64,000 bases of DNA from Desulfobacteraceae bacterium. GTDB taxonomy: Bacteria > Desulfobacterota > Desulfobacteria > Desulfobacterales > Desulfosalsimonadaceae. The position numbers and the translations under genes are program-made. The notes under the pieces are model-generated. The model saw only the letters and a list, made by a program, of their open reading frames with translations, did not search any database and had not been told where the DNA came from. The stretch covers positions 248,001 through 312,000 of the forward strand of contig JABZFM010000006.1 in the NCBI GenBank assembly GCA_014237465.1, read 5' to 3'. Of the stretch, positions 45,088 through 54,351 are shown piece after piece (position 1 is the first letter of the stretch; every line of letters begins with the position of its first letter).

Positions 45088-45841
45088 TCAAGTAACCTAT
45101 ATTAGTAACTTAGCAATGCCCGGCAGTCAAGTCAAATTTTTAGCAAATTTTTAGCATGTGCGCTGGAAGCCAAAGCGAATTTTATCGTTTCCACCGACAA
45201 TCACCACCGGAGATTAAGCATTTTCACGGGGTGAAACTAATTGACGTCAAAACTTTTGTGGAAAAGATTAGCAATAAAAAGCAATGTAGCCACTCCAAAA
45301 GAAAACGGCGGTTAAAGAAAAATCATTAACCGCTGGTGAATCTGTCAAGAATGAAGACCTGACCCCGGTTTGTGGACCCCGGTTTGTGACCCCGGTTTGC
45401 AACTGAAATCTGTGCAAAATCAATTCTTAATCAATCATATGACTAAAAGTATTAGGCCTCAAGTTTCAAACGCACTTTGAATTATAGGCCTTTTTTACTC
45501 AAAAATCATACCACTGACTAATTGTATTTTTTTTCTATTCGTATTTAATAAATAATAGATATTTATTTGTTTTATCGTCGCATTTTATACTTTGCTGCTA
45601 TTATCAAGCTATTATTTGGTTTCAGTTATATGGATTTCTTATATCATATTATGGACACCCAAAGTATACGTCAGTTCTGCCGCATCGGTTTTGCTGAAAA
45701 GGTTTCAAGAAATCGGTGCACAACAAAAATTTCAAAGCGCTTTCGCCTCAAATCTACTAAGCGATAAATACTCAATTGATCAGTTTGCACAACAAAAATC
45801 GTTGCTTATGGATGAACACCAATTAAAAAAGGAGGATAGTT
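45088..45841. other. Intergenic region with triple GACCCCGGTTTG repeat
   Basis: No supported gene. GACCCCGGTTTG occurs at 45361-45372, 45375-45386 and 45388-45399, directly after AAGAATGAAGACCT. A small stem GCGGTTAA/TTAACCGC lies at 45308-45333. Frames at 45567-45918 are AT-rich and have no ribosome site. Confidence 0.45.
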
Positions 45842-46567
45842 ATGAAAAAAAGACTTATAATTTTGGCTATTTTTTCTGTGGTAATGTTTGGATATTCCAT
45901 ACAGGCTTGGGCTCCTGAGCAGATAACGGATTGCAATATTACAGCTTCTTGTGTTGAATCCGGAGAACAGTATTCTATCACCTATGAAGTTACCGCAAAT
46001 ACCTTGCCCGGACCATTGAACGTCAATTATGCATTAATAATCACAGGTCCTTCTGAATTACCTCCTGTGACAGGGACTTTTACGGCAGGTACAGGTTCTG
46101 GTAGTGGATCGATATCCGTTTCAGGATGCGGAGACTATGTTATAACAGGATCAGTCGAACTTGCAATATATCCAGGAATTTATATGTGTACTCTTGGGCC
46201 ACTAACAGTCAGGTGCCCCTGTGAAATGCTTGAGGGATGCACTCCCGGCTACTGGAAAAATATCAGGAAGCATGGAGATGAATGGGCGGTGGCTGGGTAT
46301 GATCCTAATGATCTCTTTATCGAAATCTTTGGGTTTGGATCGCGCGATCTGACCCTTGGAGAGGCCATCCGAGCCAAAGGGGGCCAATTAAACAAACTGC
46401 TTAGGTTCTCGACAGCAGCCCTCTTAAACGCAGCCCACCCGGATGTGCAGCCTGATTCTTCAGTAGATACAGTCGGAGAGGTCATCGATTTAGCATATAA
46501 TTCTTTTTTGGTTCTAAACTGGGATGCCTTCGATGGTTTAGTCGACCAAGATTGCCCGCTGAATTGA
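45842..46567 (+). CDS. Exported protein with CTPGYWKN domain
   Basis: A 241-residue secreted protein: signal peptide (5-23, cleaved near QAWA), an N-terminal beta-sandwich-like part (ITASCVESGEQYSITYEVTAN...VSGCGDYVITGSVEL) with several cysteines, then a Cys-rich hinge RCPCEMLEGCTPGYWKN and a helical C terminus. The CTPGYWKN motif occurs at the start of a small C-terminal module in many extracellular proteins, of unknown function. AAAGGAGG precedes the ATG. It lies beside the putative secretion locus, but a link is not shown. Confidence 0.75.
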   Translation: MKKRLIILAIFSVVMFGYSIQAWAPEQITDCNITASCVESGEQYSITYEVTANTLPGPLNVNYALIITGPSELPPVTGTFTAGTGSGSGSISVSGCGDYVITGSVELAIYPGIYMCTLGPLTVRCPCEMLEGCTPGYWKNIRKHGDEWAVAGYDPNDLFIEIFGFGSRDLTLGEAIRAKGGQLNKLLRFSTAALLNAAHPDVQPDSSVDTVGEVIDLAYNSFLVLNWDAFDGLVDQDCPLN

Positions 46568-47117
46568 TGGCCTCTTGAGGATTGAGGATGGTGCCTGCTG
46601 TGGCAGGAACTACCTGATCGTGATTACAACCCGTTAAACGACAATTCATAATGGCACCAACGGCAAGTCCTTAAACGAATTTTTCATATTAGTATCCTTA
46701 TGGAGGCCTTGTATTGTTGCGGTCTGTGTGTTGTGTGCAAGTGGATATGCCTAAAAAACAAATGTTGCATTGTGAGTGCCCAAAAAGAGTCAAGGGAGAC
46801 AAAATCCATCACCTTAACCATAACTCTTATGGCATTTGGCTCCTAACGTGATGTTAACCTTTTTATGCGGTCCCATCTTCCTGAAGCTGAAGCTTTCGAG
46901 GAAGATGGGTTGATGATGTACATGCACAAAAAGCAGTCAGTAAATAATTGTAGATTAGAAGATTCAGTGTGCAAAATTAAAAAAGAGTCGCAATACCCTA
47001 TTTGGGCAAGTAGGGTGCATCGCAGGACACATTCCCCGTTCAGCATTTTATAGCTTTACGCCTTGCATTACTCTAGGGATTTCACCGCCAAAAATAGCCA
47101 TAGTAGCCTCTATAGCG
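46568..47117. other. Intergenic region with long hairpin
   Basis: About 550 bases with no supported gene. An 11-bp stem CCCATCTTCCT (46872-46882) / AGGAAGATGGG (46899-46909) encloses further pairing AAGCT/AGCTT. It is not followed by a T-run. Confidence 0.5.
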
Positions 47118-47615
47118 TTAAAACTTTTTTGTTCCAGTAGCTGATTGGATAAGTTCAACATCTGCTGGAAGATTGCATACTTGGTGCAGATAAAGCGCAA
47201 GAGAAGAAGGCGATTTGATCCGCTCCTCTGTCAGCAAATCACTTTCCAATCGTTGAAGCTGAGACGCAAAACCTATATTGGGAAAGATTTGACGTCTGCT
47301 GGATTTAACCGAATTGTAGGCATCAAAAAATCTTTTGGTCTCCAGCTTCATGATTAGGGCAATTACCAATGTGGGAGATCGACTCACCCCTGCCTCACAA
47401 TGAACAAATAACTTTGAACTTGAATAACGGTGCGTCAGGTTTGCCGTAAAATCAAAAACCTGTGGAAATTTTGCTGCAATATCCTCATGTATTCCATCAT
47501 AAATCCCTAAAAACAAATGATCAAAGTCCTGTTCTAAAAATTCAACACTTGAGCGTTCTCCTTCATATAGACAACTCACAACGTGTGTAATTCCGGCCTT
47601 CTTCAACTCCGGCAC
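47118..47615 (-). CDS. Dual-specificity-type protein phosphatase (possibly N-terminally truncated)
   Basis: A 165-residue protein with the cysteine phosphatase loop VHCEAGVSRSPTL (Cys73, Arg79) and an upstream Asp-containing GIYDGIHEDI that may supply the general acid. The beginning (GTG, ELKKAGITHVVSCL) corresponds to a point some 20 residues into the usual DSP fold; the frame is open a little further upstream but offers no start codon, so the gene may have lost its 5' end. Substrate unknown; it lies between the CTPGYWKN protein and the adaptor gene. Confidence 0.7.
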   Translation of the reverse strand: MPELKKAGITHVVSCLYEGERSSVEFLEQDFDHLFLGIYDGIHEDIAAKFPQVFDFTANLTHRYSSSKLFVHCEAGVSRSPTLVIALIMKLETKRFFDAYNSVKSSRRQIFPNIGFASQLQRLESDLLTEERIKSPSSLALYLHQVCNLPADVELIQSATGTKKF

Positions 47616-47926
47616 CGAAGTTTTATCAGGGCTTGTGGATGCTGCAAAAAAGACTGCAAAGGGTAAAAAAGTATTTTAAACATACCCCAATACTATATGC
47701 GGCCTAACTTCTACTTTTAATTCGGAAAATATTATAATTTACCTAAAGGCCCTTGACAATGGTTTCCTTGTTTGAAAGTTTTTTAAATACAAACACTATC
47801 TTTTTTTGTTAAAATATAGTATAGGTAATTAAAATCATATATAGAATTTTAAAAAAAATGGCTAAAATTGCCTAACCCTGAATTATTTATTCTGTATCTG
47901 ATAAAACCTAAATCCGGTAAAAAACA
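47616..47926. promoter_or_regulatory. Upstream region of the HlyD/TolC operon
   Basis: About 310 AT-rich bases between divergent genes. TTGACA (47753-47758) is a good -35 but no matching -10 follows at the right distance. Presumably holds the promoter of the adaptor gene. Confidence 0.3.
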
Positions 47927-48796
47927 ATGAAAAAAGGATTAAAAACTTGTTTTAAAAAAATAATATTTAACTTTTTAATATTATTTTTAATGCTCATCAT
48001 CCCTCAATCAGCCTTTCTCGAAGAAAATTGGGATCTTGAATTCGAAGGGATTACGACACCCTATGAAACTGTCGAGGTGGGCTGCAGTGTGGTAGGTGTA
48101 ATAGATTGTATGAAAGTCGATAGAAGTGATTTCGTAAAAAAAAATCAGGTTCTCTGCACGCTGGATGCCAGCGTCGAAAAGGCCCAAGTAAATCTCGTTA
48201 TGGCCAAACTTGAAATGGTTGATACATCGATTGATTTACAGCAAGTACGCTATGAATTTATCAAGCGGGAATATGATCGAAAGAAGGCTCTATATCAAAA
48301 GGATGCTATCTCTTTCTATGAAAGAGATGAAGCAGAAACAAATATGAAAGCTGCTGAAAAAAACCTGGCTGAAGCCATAGAACAAAAACAAGTAGCTCAA
48401 TTTGAGCTTAAGCATATTCAAGAAATTGTCAATCGCTTAACCATTAAAAGTCCAATTGCAGGGGTTGTTGTAGAACGTTATCTCACCAGTGGCGAACTTG
48501 TTAATGAACAGCCGATTCTAAAATTGGCGCAATTAGATCCTCTGCTTGTTGAAACTATAGTTTCTTCACGTTACTGGGGAACAATACAGAAAGACACGAA
48601 AGTTAAAATATATCCGGAAATTCCTCAGATTGAAAATTTTGAAGGAGTCGTGACTATTGTGGATCAAATTATCGATGCCGAAAGCGGAATGTTCGGAGTT
48701 CGAATTGAACTGCTCAATCAGGACTATGCACTCCCAGCAGGCTTAAAGTGCAGAGTTGTCTTTAATAAAAATACAGACCTTGAGAATAATGAATAA
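47927..48796 (+). CDS. HlyD/RND-type periplasmic adaptor protein
   Basis: A 289-residue membrane-fusion protein: signal anchor (15-30), lipoyl half-motif (GITTPYETVEVGCSVVGVIDCMKVDRSDFVKKNQVLCTLD), alpha hairpin (about 85-160), second lipoyl half (IKSPIAGVVVERYLTSGELV), then a beta-barrel. It should bridge an inner-membrane exporter and a TolC channel. The next gene, a TolC protein, overlaps it by eight bases. No inner-membrane pump is encoded beside it on this strand, so it likely serves the facing minus-strand machinery. Confidence 0.88.
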   Translation: MKKGLKTCFKKIIFNFLILFLMLIIPQSAFLEENWDLEFEGITTPYETVEVGCSVVGVIDCMKVDRSDFVKKNQVLCTLDASVEKAQVNLVMAKLEMVDTSIDLQQVRYEFIKREYDRKKALYQKDAISFYERDEAETNMKAAEKNLAEAIEQKQVAQFELKHIQEIVNRLTIKSPIAGVVVERYLTSGELVNEQPILKLAQLDPLLVETIVSSRYWGTIQKDTKVKIYPEIPQIENFEGVVTIVDQIIDAESGMFGVRIELLNQDYALPAGLKCRVVFNKNTDLENNE

Positions 48797-50210
48797 TCAT
48801 AGCAAGATCATTTTTATTCGTACTTTTCTTTATTTCGGAATTATTCTTTTTATCTTCAATATAACTATTCATGACTATTCTGCTTTCAGTGAGGAATCCA
48901 CATTCTTAACACTTGCCGATGCAGTAGATAATGCGCTTATATATAATAAAGAAATAAAAGTTGCTTATCATGAAAAAGAAGCAGCCCGGAATGCTAAATT
49001 AGAGGCAGTAAGTTCCTATCTGCCCCACCTATCCTTTCAGAGTGAATTCACAAGAACTGAATCAGATCGTTATACTTCCCCATTTCAAGAAGCAGGCTTT
49101 AGCGGGGAAATATACAATAACAAGATTGAAGTTAGCCAACTGATTTTCAACCGTTCTGTTATAAGCAATATATTTCTTGCAGACTTAAAAAAAGAAACGG
49201 CTGAATTGCAATTAATTGGACAGAAACAGCAGACAGTTTTTGATACAATTAATTTGTATATTGAAATTCTGCGCGCTGAAGAAATAATCAATGTTCAGAC
49301 ACAACGTCTTGAATTGGCCGAAAAACAACTTCAGACGGCCCATTCGAAATTTGAAGCCGGTTATCATATCAACACGGACGTTGCTAGAGCACAATTAACA
49401 AAAGCTTCGTCTGCAAGAGACATCAATATAGCAAAGGTTGCCATGGAACGCGCCCAGGTTTATCTCAATCAAAGGATGGGATTGTCGGTTGAATTGCGTC
49501 ATTCATTTAAAAGTGATTATTTGACAACTTTCGACCCTTCTTCAATGGATTCAATCGAATTAAACGCCAAGGACTCTCTGTTTGCGATCGCCGAAAAACA
49601 AAATCCCGCTATTCAAATAGCTCAACTTTTGGTTCAGCAACAGGAAGAGTCTGTTAAAATTGCCAAAGGAGAATTTTATCCAAGTTTGTCGGCTACAGGA
49701 AGTTGGGGTTATTATGACACGGACAAACTGAATTGGGAAGACGAAGAATGGTTAGTACAACTTGTTGCGGAAATTCCCATATTTGAGGGAGGTCGAAGAA
49801 TTGGCAAGCTCCAACGGACCCTTGAACAGTTGAATGCTGAGACTAATCGATATGAAAACGTAGTTCTTGACATACATGGTGAGATTGAAGAAGCCTTTTT
49901 TGTTATGCGAGAGGCAAAAAATAATTTTATTATAGCCGTTCAAGCTGAAAAAGTCGCGCAAAAGAACTACCAGGTTTTTTTTGATCTTTATGAAAGTGGC
50001 ATGGCTGAAAGTCTGGATTTAATTAAAGCATTGACTGATTTGGTAGGCGCCCAGACCGAAATTGTTATATCACGATATAATTATTTGCGTGGGATGGCTC
50101 AACTTCTTTCTGCCCTCGGCGCCCTTCCGGTAGAACATATTAGTTATCTTACCAATGAATGGATAGTTGCTCAAAGTAAATTATTACAGGAACGTAATCA
50201 TATACAATAG
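48789..50210 (+). CDS. TolC-family outer-membrane efflux/secretion protein
   Basis: A 473-residue protein with signal sequence (about 10-35) and two TolC repeats: LTLADAVDNALIYNKEIKVAYHEKEAA at the start of the first, and DSLFAIAEKQNPAIQIAQLLVQQQEESVKIAKGEFYPSLSATGSWGYY of the second; the GRRIGKLQ...EIEEAFFVMREAKNN helix completes it. It forms the outer-membrane channel tunnel. It overlaps the adaptor gene by eight bases and is convergent (0-base gap) with the SecA-like gene. Confidence 0.9.
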   Translation: MNNHSKIIFIRTFLYFGIILFIFNITIHDYSAFSEESTFLTLADAVDNALIYNKEIKVAYHEKEAARNAKLEAVSSYLPHLSFQSEFTRTESDRYTSPFQEAGFSGEIYNNKIEVSQLIFNRSVISNIFLADLKKETAELQLIGQKQQTVFDTINLYIEILRAEEIINVQTQRLELAEKQLQTAHSKFEAGYHINTDVARAQLTKASSARDINIAKVAMERAQVYLNQRMGLSVELRHSFKSDYLTTFDPSSMDSIELNAKDSLFAIAEKQNPAIQIAQLLVQQQEESVKIAKGEFYPSLSATGSWGYYDTDKLNWEDEEWLVQLVAEIPIFEGGRRIGKLQRTLEQLNAETNRYENVVLDIHGEIEEAFFVMREAKNNFIIAVQAEKVAQKNYQVFFDLYESGMAESLDLIKALTDLVGAQTEIVISRYNYLRGMAQLLSALGALPVEHISYLTNEWIVAQSKLLQERNHIQ

Positions 50211-52202
50211 CTATTCCTGCTCCCCGGAAAACGCAATAGCACTTTCCATGCTTTCATCAAATTTCATTAAATTCCAGCGCATAAAATAATGTTTACGTTC
50301 AATTGATTTTTGCGCCAATTTCACGAAAATAATTGCAAGCTCTTTTCCGAAAGGCATGTTGTTGTGAACAAAACTTTTAAGAATGTGAAAGATTCTCTTT
50401 TCTGCATAAGGTTTCAACAGATTGTCTTCAAGTGAAGAAATATATTCATAAGACCCCCGATCTCCCTGTCGACCACAGCGCCCAAAAAGTTGACGGTCTA
50501 CGCGGCTTGAATCATGACGTTCTGTGCAAATAATGTGAAATCCACCCAACTCTTTTACCTCCTCGGGCAATGAAATATCCGTGCCCCTCCCTGCCATATT
50601 GGTTGCTACGGTGATTTTTCCTTTTAATCCCGCCTCTTTTATGATTTCTGCCTCATGTTTATCCTGACGAGCATTAAGGACACGATGAGACAACCCGTCC
50701 CGTTTAAGATAACCGCAAATTCTTTCAGATGATTCAACCGTGCGCGTGCCTATCAAAACCGGGCGTCCTTCCGAATTTAGTTGCTTTACGCGCATTAATA
50801 TAGCTTCTAATTTTTTCTCCTCAGTCGAATAAAGCTGATCGGGACATTTTTTTCTTCGGCTCGGGCGATGACTAGGTACAGTTACGACCGGAAGGCGATA
50901 CACCCGCCACAATTCCCTATCGACTTCCCGGGCTGTGCCAGTCATGCCAGAAAGGTGGTAATACCGACGGAAAAACTTTTGGTAGCTCAGACGGGCGAGC
51001 GGTTCGTTCCTAGCTGTAACCTTACAGCTTTCCTTTGTTTCAATTAATTGATGAAGCCCATGTTCCCAAGACCTGTCCGGCATTATTCTACCAGTATGCG
51101 GATCGACAATTAATACTTTGTCATCACGTACAATATAATCATGATCATTATGGAAAATATTTATGGCATTCAAAGCTTTTGTTGTAATATCCTCACGCCA
51201 TCGTCTGTGATTCCATATCCCCCTCAAATACTCCACCAGGTTTTCCAAGGTTTGCTTGCCTTCTTCCGTCAACCGCATCGAATGTTGAGAAGAATCATAT
51301 GTATAATCTTTTTTTCGTTCCAGTTGTCGGGCAATATCTAACGCATCCAGGTACATCTTATTTTCATAGGAATCATCACTTTTCCCCGATAAAATCAATG
51401 GTGTTCGGGCTTCATCAATTAAGATACTGTCTGCTTCATCGACAATTGCAAAAGGTAGTCCTCTTAAACGTAGAGATTGCAACAGAGAATTCTTACTGTA
51501 AAAATTTTCGAGCTTTGCTTGGATAAAACCTGGACGTTTACCAAGCAATAACCGATCACGTAGATAGTCAAACACAATTTCCTTATTCGTACAGTAAGTA
51601 ATCGAGCACCGGTAAGCACTTCGCCGTTCCTCCAGTGACATCCCCGGAGTAACAACACCGACACGAAGATTAAAAAATTCATAAATCGGCTTCATCCATT
51701 CCGCGTCACGTTGAGCGAGATAATCATTGACCGTGATAATATGAACTGGAATTCCGGCAAGGGCGGCACAACATGCCGGCAAGGTTGCTGTTAGCGTTTT
51801 TCCTGAGCCGGTTTCCATCTCCGCAACCATACCTTTTAATAGCAAACGTCCGCCTATCAGTTGTTCATCATAATGGCGCAGGCCAAGTTTTCGTTTAGAA
51901 ACAATACGAACTCCTGCAAAAATTCGAGCAATGGTATCTTCCTGATCAAATTGTTGTTTTGAAAACGCATCAATTCTTATTTCATTTTTCAATTCTAAAT
52001 CATTAGCGGCCTTATAAGATGCTTCGATCTCATTTACTCTATTTACAAATGCCCAATAAGGACGAAAACGAGTTTTAAGCGGTAAAGAAAAATAACCGAA
52101 ATGTTCATATATCCACTGTTCAAACTTGAACCCGGTTGATTCTTCCTTTTCAGGATAAAAAGAAGAACGAATAAACTTATTATCTAAAATAAGACTATAC
52201 AT
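50211..52202 (-). CDS. Short SecA-like DEAD motor ATPase
   Basis: A 663-residue SecA paralogue. NBD1 has Walker A METGSGKT (Lys135; SecA usually MxTGEGKT), the TVNDYLAQRDAEWM block and DEADSILIDEARTPL (255-267). The preprotein-binding region follows (270-430). NBD2 has LIGTRTVESSE, VLNARQDKHEAEII, TNMAGRGTDI and GRCGRQGDRG. The protein stops just after the first helix of the scaffold domain (QKSIERKHYFMRWNLMKFDES), so the two-helix finger, helical wing and zinc tail of housekeeping SecA (about 840-900 residues) are absent. It is the last gene of the minus-strand operon, overlapping the M50-fusion gene by eight bases. An export motor for this locus is inferred. Confidence 0.88.
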   Translation of the reverse strand: MYSLILDNKFIRSSFYPEKEESTGFKFEQWIYEHFGYFSLPLKTRFRPYWAFVNRVNEIEASYKAANDLELKNEIRIDAFSKQQFDQEDTIARIFAGVRIVSKRKLGLRHYDEQLIGGRLLLKGMVAEMETGSGKTLTATLPACCAALAGIPVHIITVNDYLAQRDAEWMKPIYEFFNLRVGVVTPGMSLEERRSAYRCSITYCTNKEIVFDYLRDRLLLGKRPGFIQAKLENFYSKNSLLQSLRLRGLPFAIVDEADSILIDEARTPLILSGKSDDSYENKMYLDALDIARQLERKKDYTYDSSQHSMRLTEEGKQTLENLVEYLRGIWNHRRWREDITTKALNAINIFHNDHDYIVRDDKVLIVDPHTGRIMPDRSWEHGLHQLIETKESCKVTARNEPLARLSYQKFFRRYYHLSGMTGTAREVDRELWRVYRLPVVTVPSHRPSRRKKCPDQLYSTEEKKLEAILMRVKQLNSEGRPVLIGTRTVESSERICGYLKRDGLSHRVLNARQDKHEAEIIKEAGLKGKITVATNMAGRGTDISLPEEVKELGGFHIICTERHDSSRVDRQLFGRCGRQGDRGSYEYISSLEDNLLKPYAEKRIFHILKSFVHNNMPFGKELAIIFVKLAQKSIERKHYFMRWNLMKFDESMESAIAFSGEQE

Positions 52203-54345
52203 TAAAATGCCTCAAAAAGAGTTGGCGAAGATCCCGGAACCATTGTTGAGCAAGTGGTTCAAGCCCATGATCGAAACGGATATAAGCCCGCCCACCGACA
52301 CTGACAAAATCGATAGGGGCATCCAGTATTAAATCAAACTGAAAAAGTTTTTCATACGATTTCAATCCGCTTTGATCAAATGGGTCAATGACAATATCTC
52401 CACCACCCTGCATACTCAATACAGGACTAGGGAGTTTTTCTATGGCTCCGGGGACTTCTTTTTGGATAACAGCTGGAATTTCTTTTTCTATGTAATCAGC
52501 CATACGAATTTCAACACCATGATTTTGATATCGAACCAAATTGACCACATCCTGCTTTACAACGACTCGAACAGTTAAATTTTTATATGTAAGAATATAT
52601 CCAAGGAGATCTCCATTTCTTACAAACCTACCTGCCAAATCCTGTGAGTGCGGAAGGACAAAAAGACCTCTCTTGGGACTGCAGATTTCCAATTCTTCAA
52701 ATTGTTCTTTTGCACGGAGCAATTTCTCTTTTGCATTTTTAATTTCTTCCTGAATAATCAAGGCCTGAACGTGATCTGCCTGTAAAAAAGCATCATATCT
52801 GGCTTCCATCTCTTTCACCAGAGCAGATCTAATCTTCAATTCAGCAGATAACTGAGGGTCTTGACATAGAATCAACAACTCCCCTTTTTCAACAATGGAA
52901 TTAGGTTCGACCAAAAGTTGCTGAATAAATCCATGTGAACCGGCACGCACCATAGAATCTTCTGAAGCCCATATTACGCCTTCTGCCTTCGTAAAAGATG
53001 GAAAAGGTACCAGAAATATAAATCCTGTAAATATGCCAATGAATACAATGGTTGCAGATACAGCCCGAAAACGGTGTCTATACAGCTTTTTACCGAATAA
53101 AATGTAATGGGTCTTTTTCACAAGAGGAAGCCCCACCATCATCACACCTCCCCAGATTCCCAGTAAGATTCCGATGATAAAAAATTTCTTGGTTATAAAT
53201 AAAAGAATAGCGCAGTAAATAAAAATCCGATAGCAGAAAGACGCAATGGTATATCCAACCAACCAGAATCGTTCACCGGATGATAATAAAGAAGGGGGGG
53301 TAATTTCATTAATGCCGAAGATATATCTATTAATAAGATAACCGACATATTGTATCCCCCGCTGTGCCAAATTTGGAATTTCAAGCAAATCAGAGAACGC
53401 ATAATAACCATCATATCGCAACAGCGGATTACCGTTAAACAGAACAGTCGAAACACTGGCTATAAATATTATGTTAAACGAGATTGCTTTCACGATCACG
53501 GAGTCTATATTCAACCAGACAAATAAAGCAAGAGAGGCAATAAAAACTTCAATAAAAATTCCTGACAATCCCACCAGTATACGCTTCCATTTTTCACGAA
53601 ACGCTGAAGCAGCGGAAGCATCTACATAAGGAACCGGCATTAGTACCAAAAACATAATCCCAATCTCATGAACTTCTCCACCCCACCGTTTTACAGAATA
53701 AGCGTGCCCCAGTTCATGAAACAACTTTATCAGTGGGTAAGCAATCCACAAATACAACAAATTGTGGGCGGATAAAATCCGGTCAATAACATTCTCAGTC
53801 AAGGCTGACCAGTTTTGTGCAGCCAGAACAATGGCTGCAATGACAACCAGGCACCAGACACCAAGACCAATCCAGCTCCAAAATGGACGAATAAAATTAA
53901 ATGTTTTATTGAGAAATGTTTCAGGATCCCATAACGGGAAACGTACTGATAAAGGATTTAAAAACTTCTGTTTCCACTGGGTCTTTTCAGTTTTTTGCTG
54001 TCGTTTAAAAATTTCCCTGGTATCAGGGGGAACATCACAAATCATTGAATCGGAGACGAAAAGCTGACTTAAAAGCCTTATAACTTCCTCCTGGGTCGGC
54101 GCCTCATCACCGAATCGATCCATCGACAGTTCCCATAATTGCCGTACGGTCCGTTTACCATTCATCATTTTAATAAAATGATAGGCAACAGGAGTCATTC
54201 GGGAAAACTGGCCGGTCACCTTGTTCTGCTGAACATACCAGAGTTCGCCACGGTAATGATATCGATGAAATTGAATGTGGAGTCTAAGATTGGGACTAAG
54301 CTCAGCGACACGATACCAATATGGACTAAAAAAATCTTTACTCAT
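52195..54345 (-). CDS. PqqD-like / M50 metallopeptidase / HlyD fusion membrane protein
   Basis: 716 residues in three parts. Residues 1-115 look like a PqqD-type winged helix, a peptide chaperone fold (FSRMTPVAYHFIKMMNGKRTVRQLWE). Residues 155-450 form a polytopic M50-type site-2 protease domain with HELGH (His210, Glu211, His214) and NGNPLLRYDGYYAFSDLLEIPNL (Asp312), typical of the YydH or putative peptide zinc metalloprotease group. Residues 455-716 are an HlyD-like adaptor with lipoyl halves and a coiled coil. The gene begins six bases after the GAF-HlyD gene and overlaps the SecA-like gene. It could be the inner-membrane platform or a processing protease of the exporter. Confidence 0.87.
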   Translation of the reverse strand: MSKDFFSPYWYRVAELSPNLRLHIQFHRYHYRGELWYVQQNKVTGQFSRMTPVAYHFIKMMNGKRTVRQLWELSMDRFGDEAPTQEEVIRLLSQLFVSDSMICDVPPDTREIFKRQQKTEKTQWKQKFLNPLSVRFPLWDPETFLNKTFNFIRPFWSWIGLGVWCLVVIAAIVLAAQNWSALTENVIDRILSAHNLLYLWIAYPLIKLFHELGHAYSVKRWGGEVHEIGIMFLVLMPVPYVDASAASAFREKWKRILVGLSGIFIEVFIASLALFVWLNIDSVIVKAISFNIIFIASVSTVLFNGNPLLRYDGYYAFSDLLEIPNLAQRGIQYVGYLINRYIFGINEITPPSLLSSGERFWLVGYTIASFCYRIFIYCAILLFITKKFFIIGILLGIWGGVMMVGLPLVKKTHYILFGKKLYRHRFRAVSATIVFIGIFTGFIFLVPFPSFTKAEGVIWASEDSMVRAGSHGFIQQLLVEPNSIVEKGELLILCQDPQLSAELKIRSALVKEMEARYDAFLQADHVQALIIQEEIKNAKEKLLRAKEQFEELEICSPKRGLFVLPHSQDLAGRFVRNGDLLGYILTYKNLTVRVVVKQDVVNLVRYQNHGVEIRMADYIEKEIPAVIQKEVPGAIEKLPSPVLSMQGGGDIVIDPFDQSGLKSYEKLFQFDLILDAPIDFVSVGGRAYIRFDHGLEPLAQQWFRDLRQLFLRHFNV

Positions 54346-54351
54346 AATTTC

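Noticed and set aside
46843-47053. Short frames on both strands around the hairpin at 46872-46909
   Set aside because: Open frames exist on both strands because of the inverted repeat; no coding signal.
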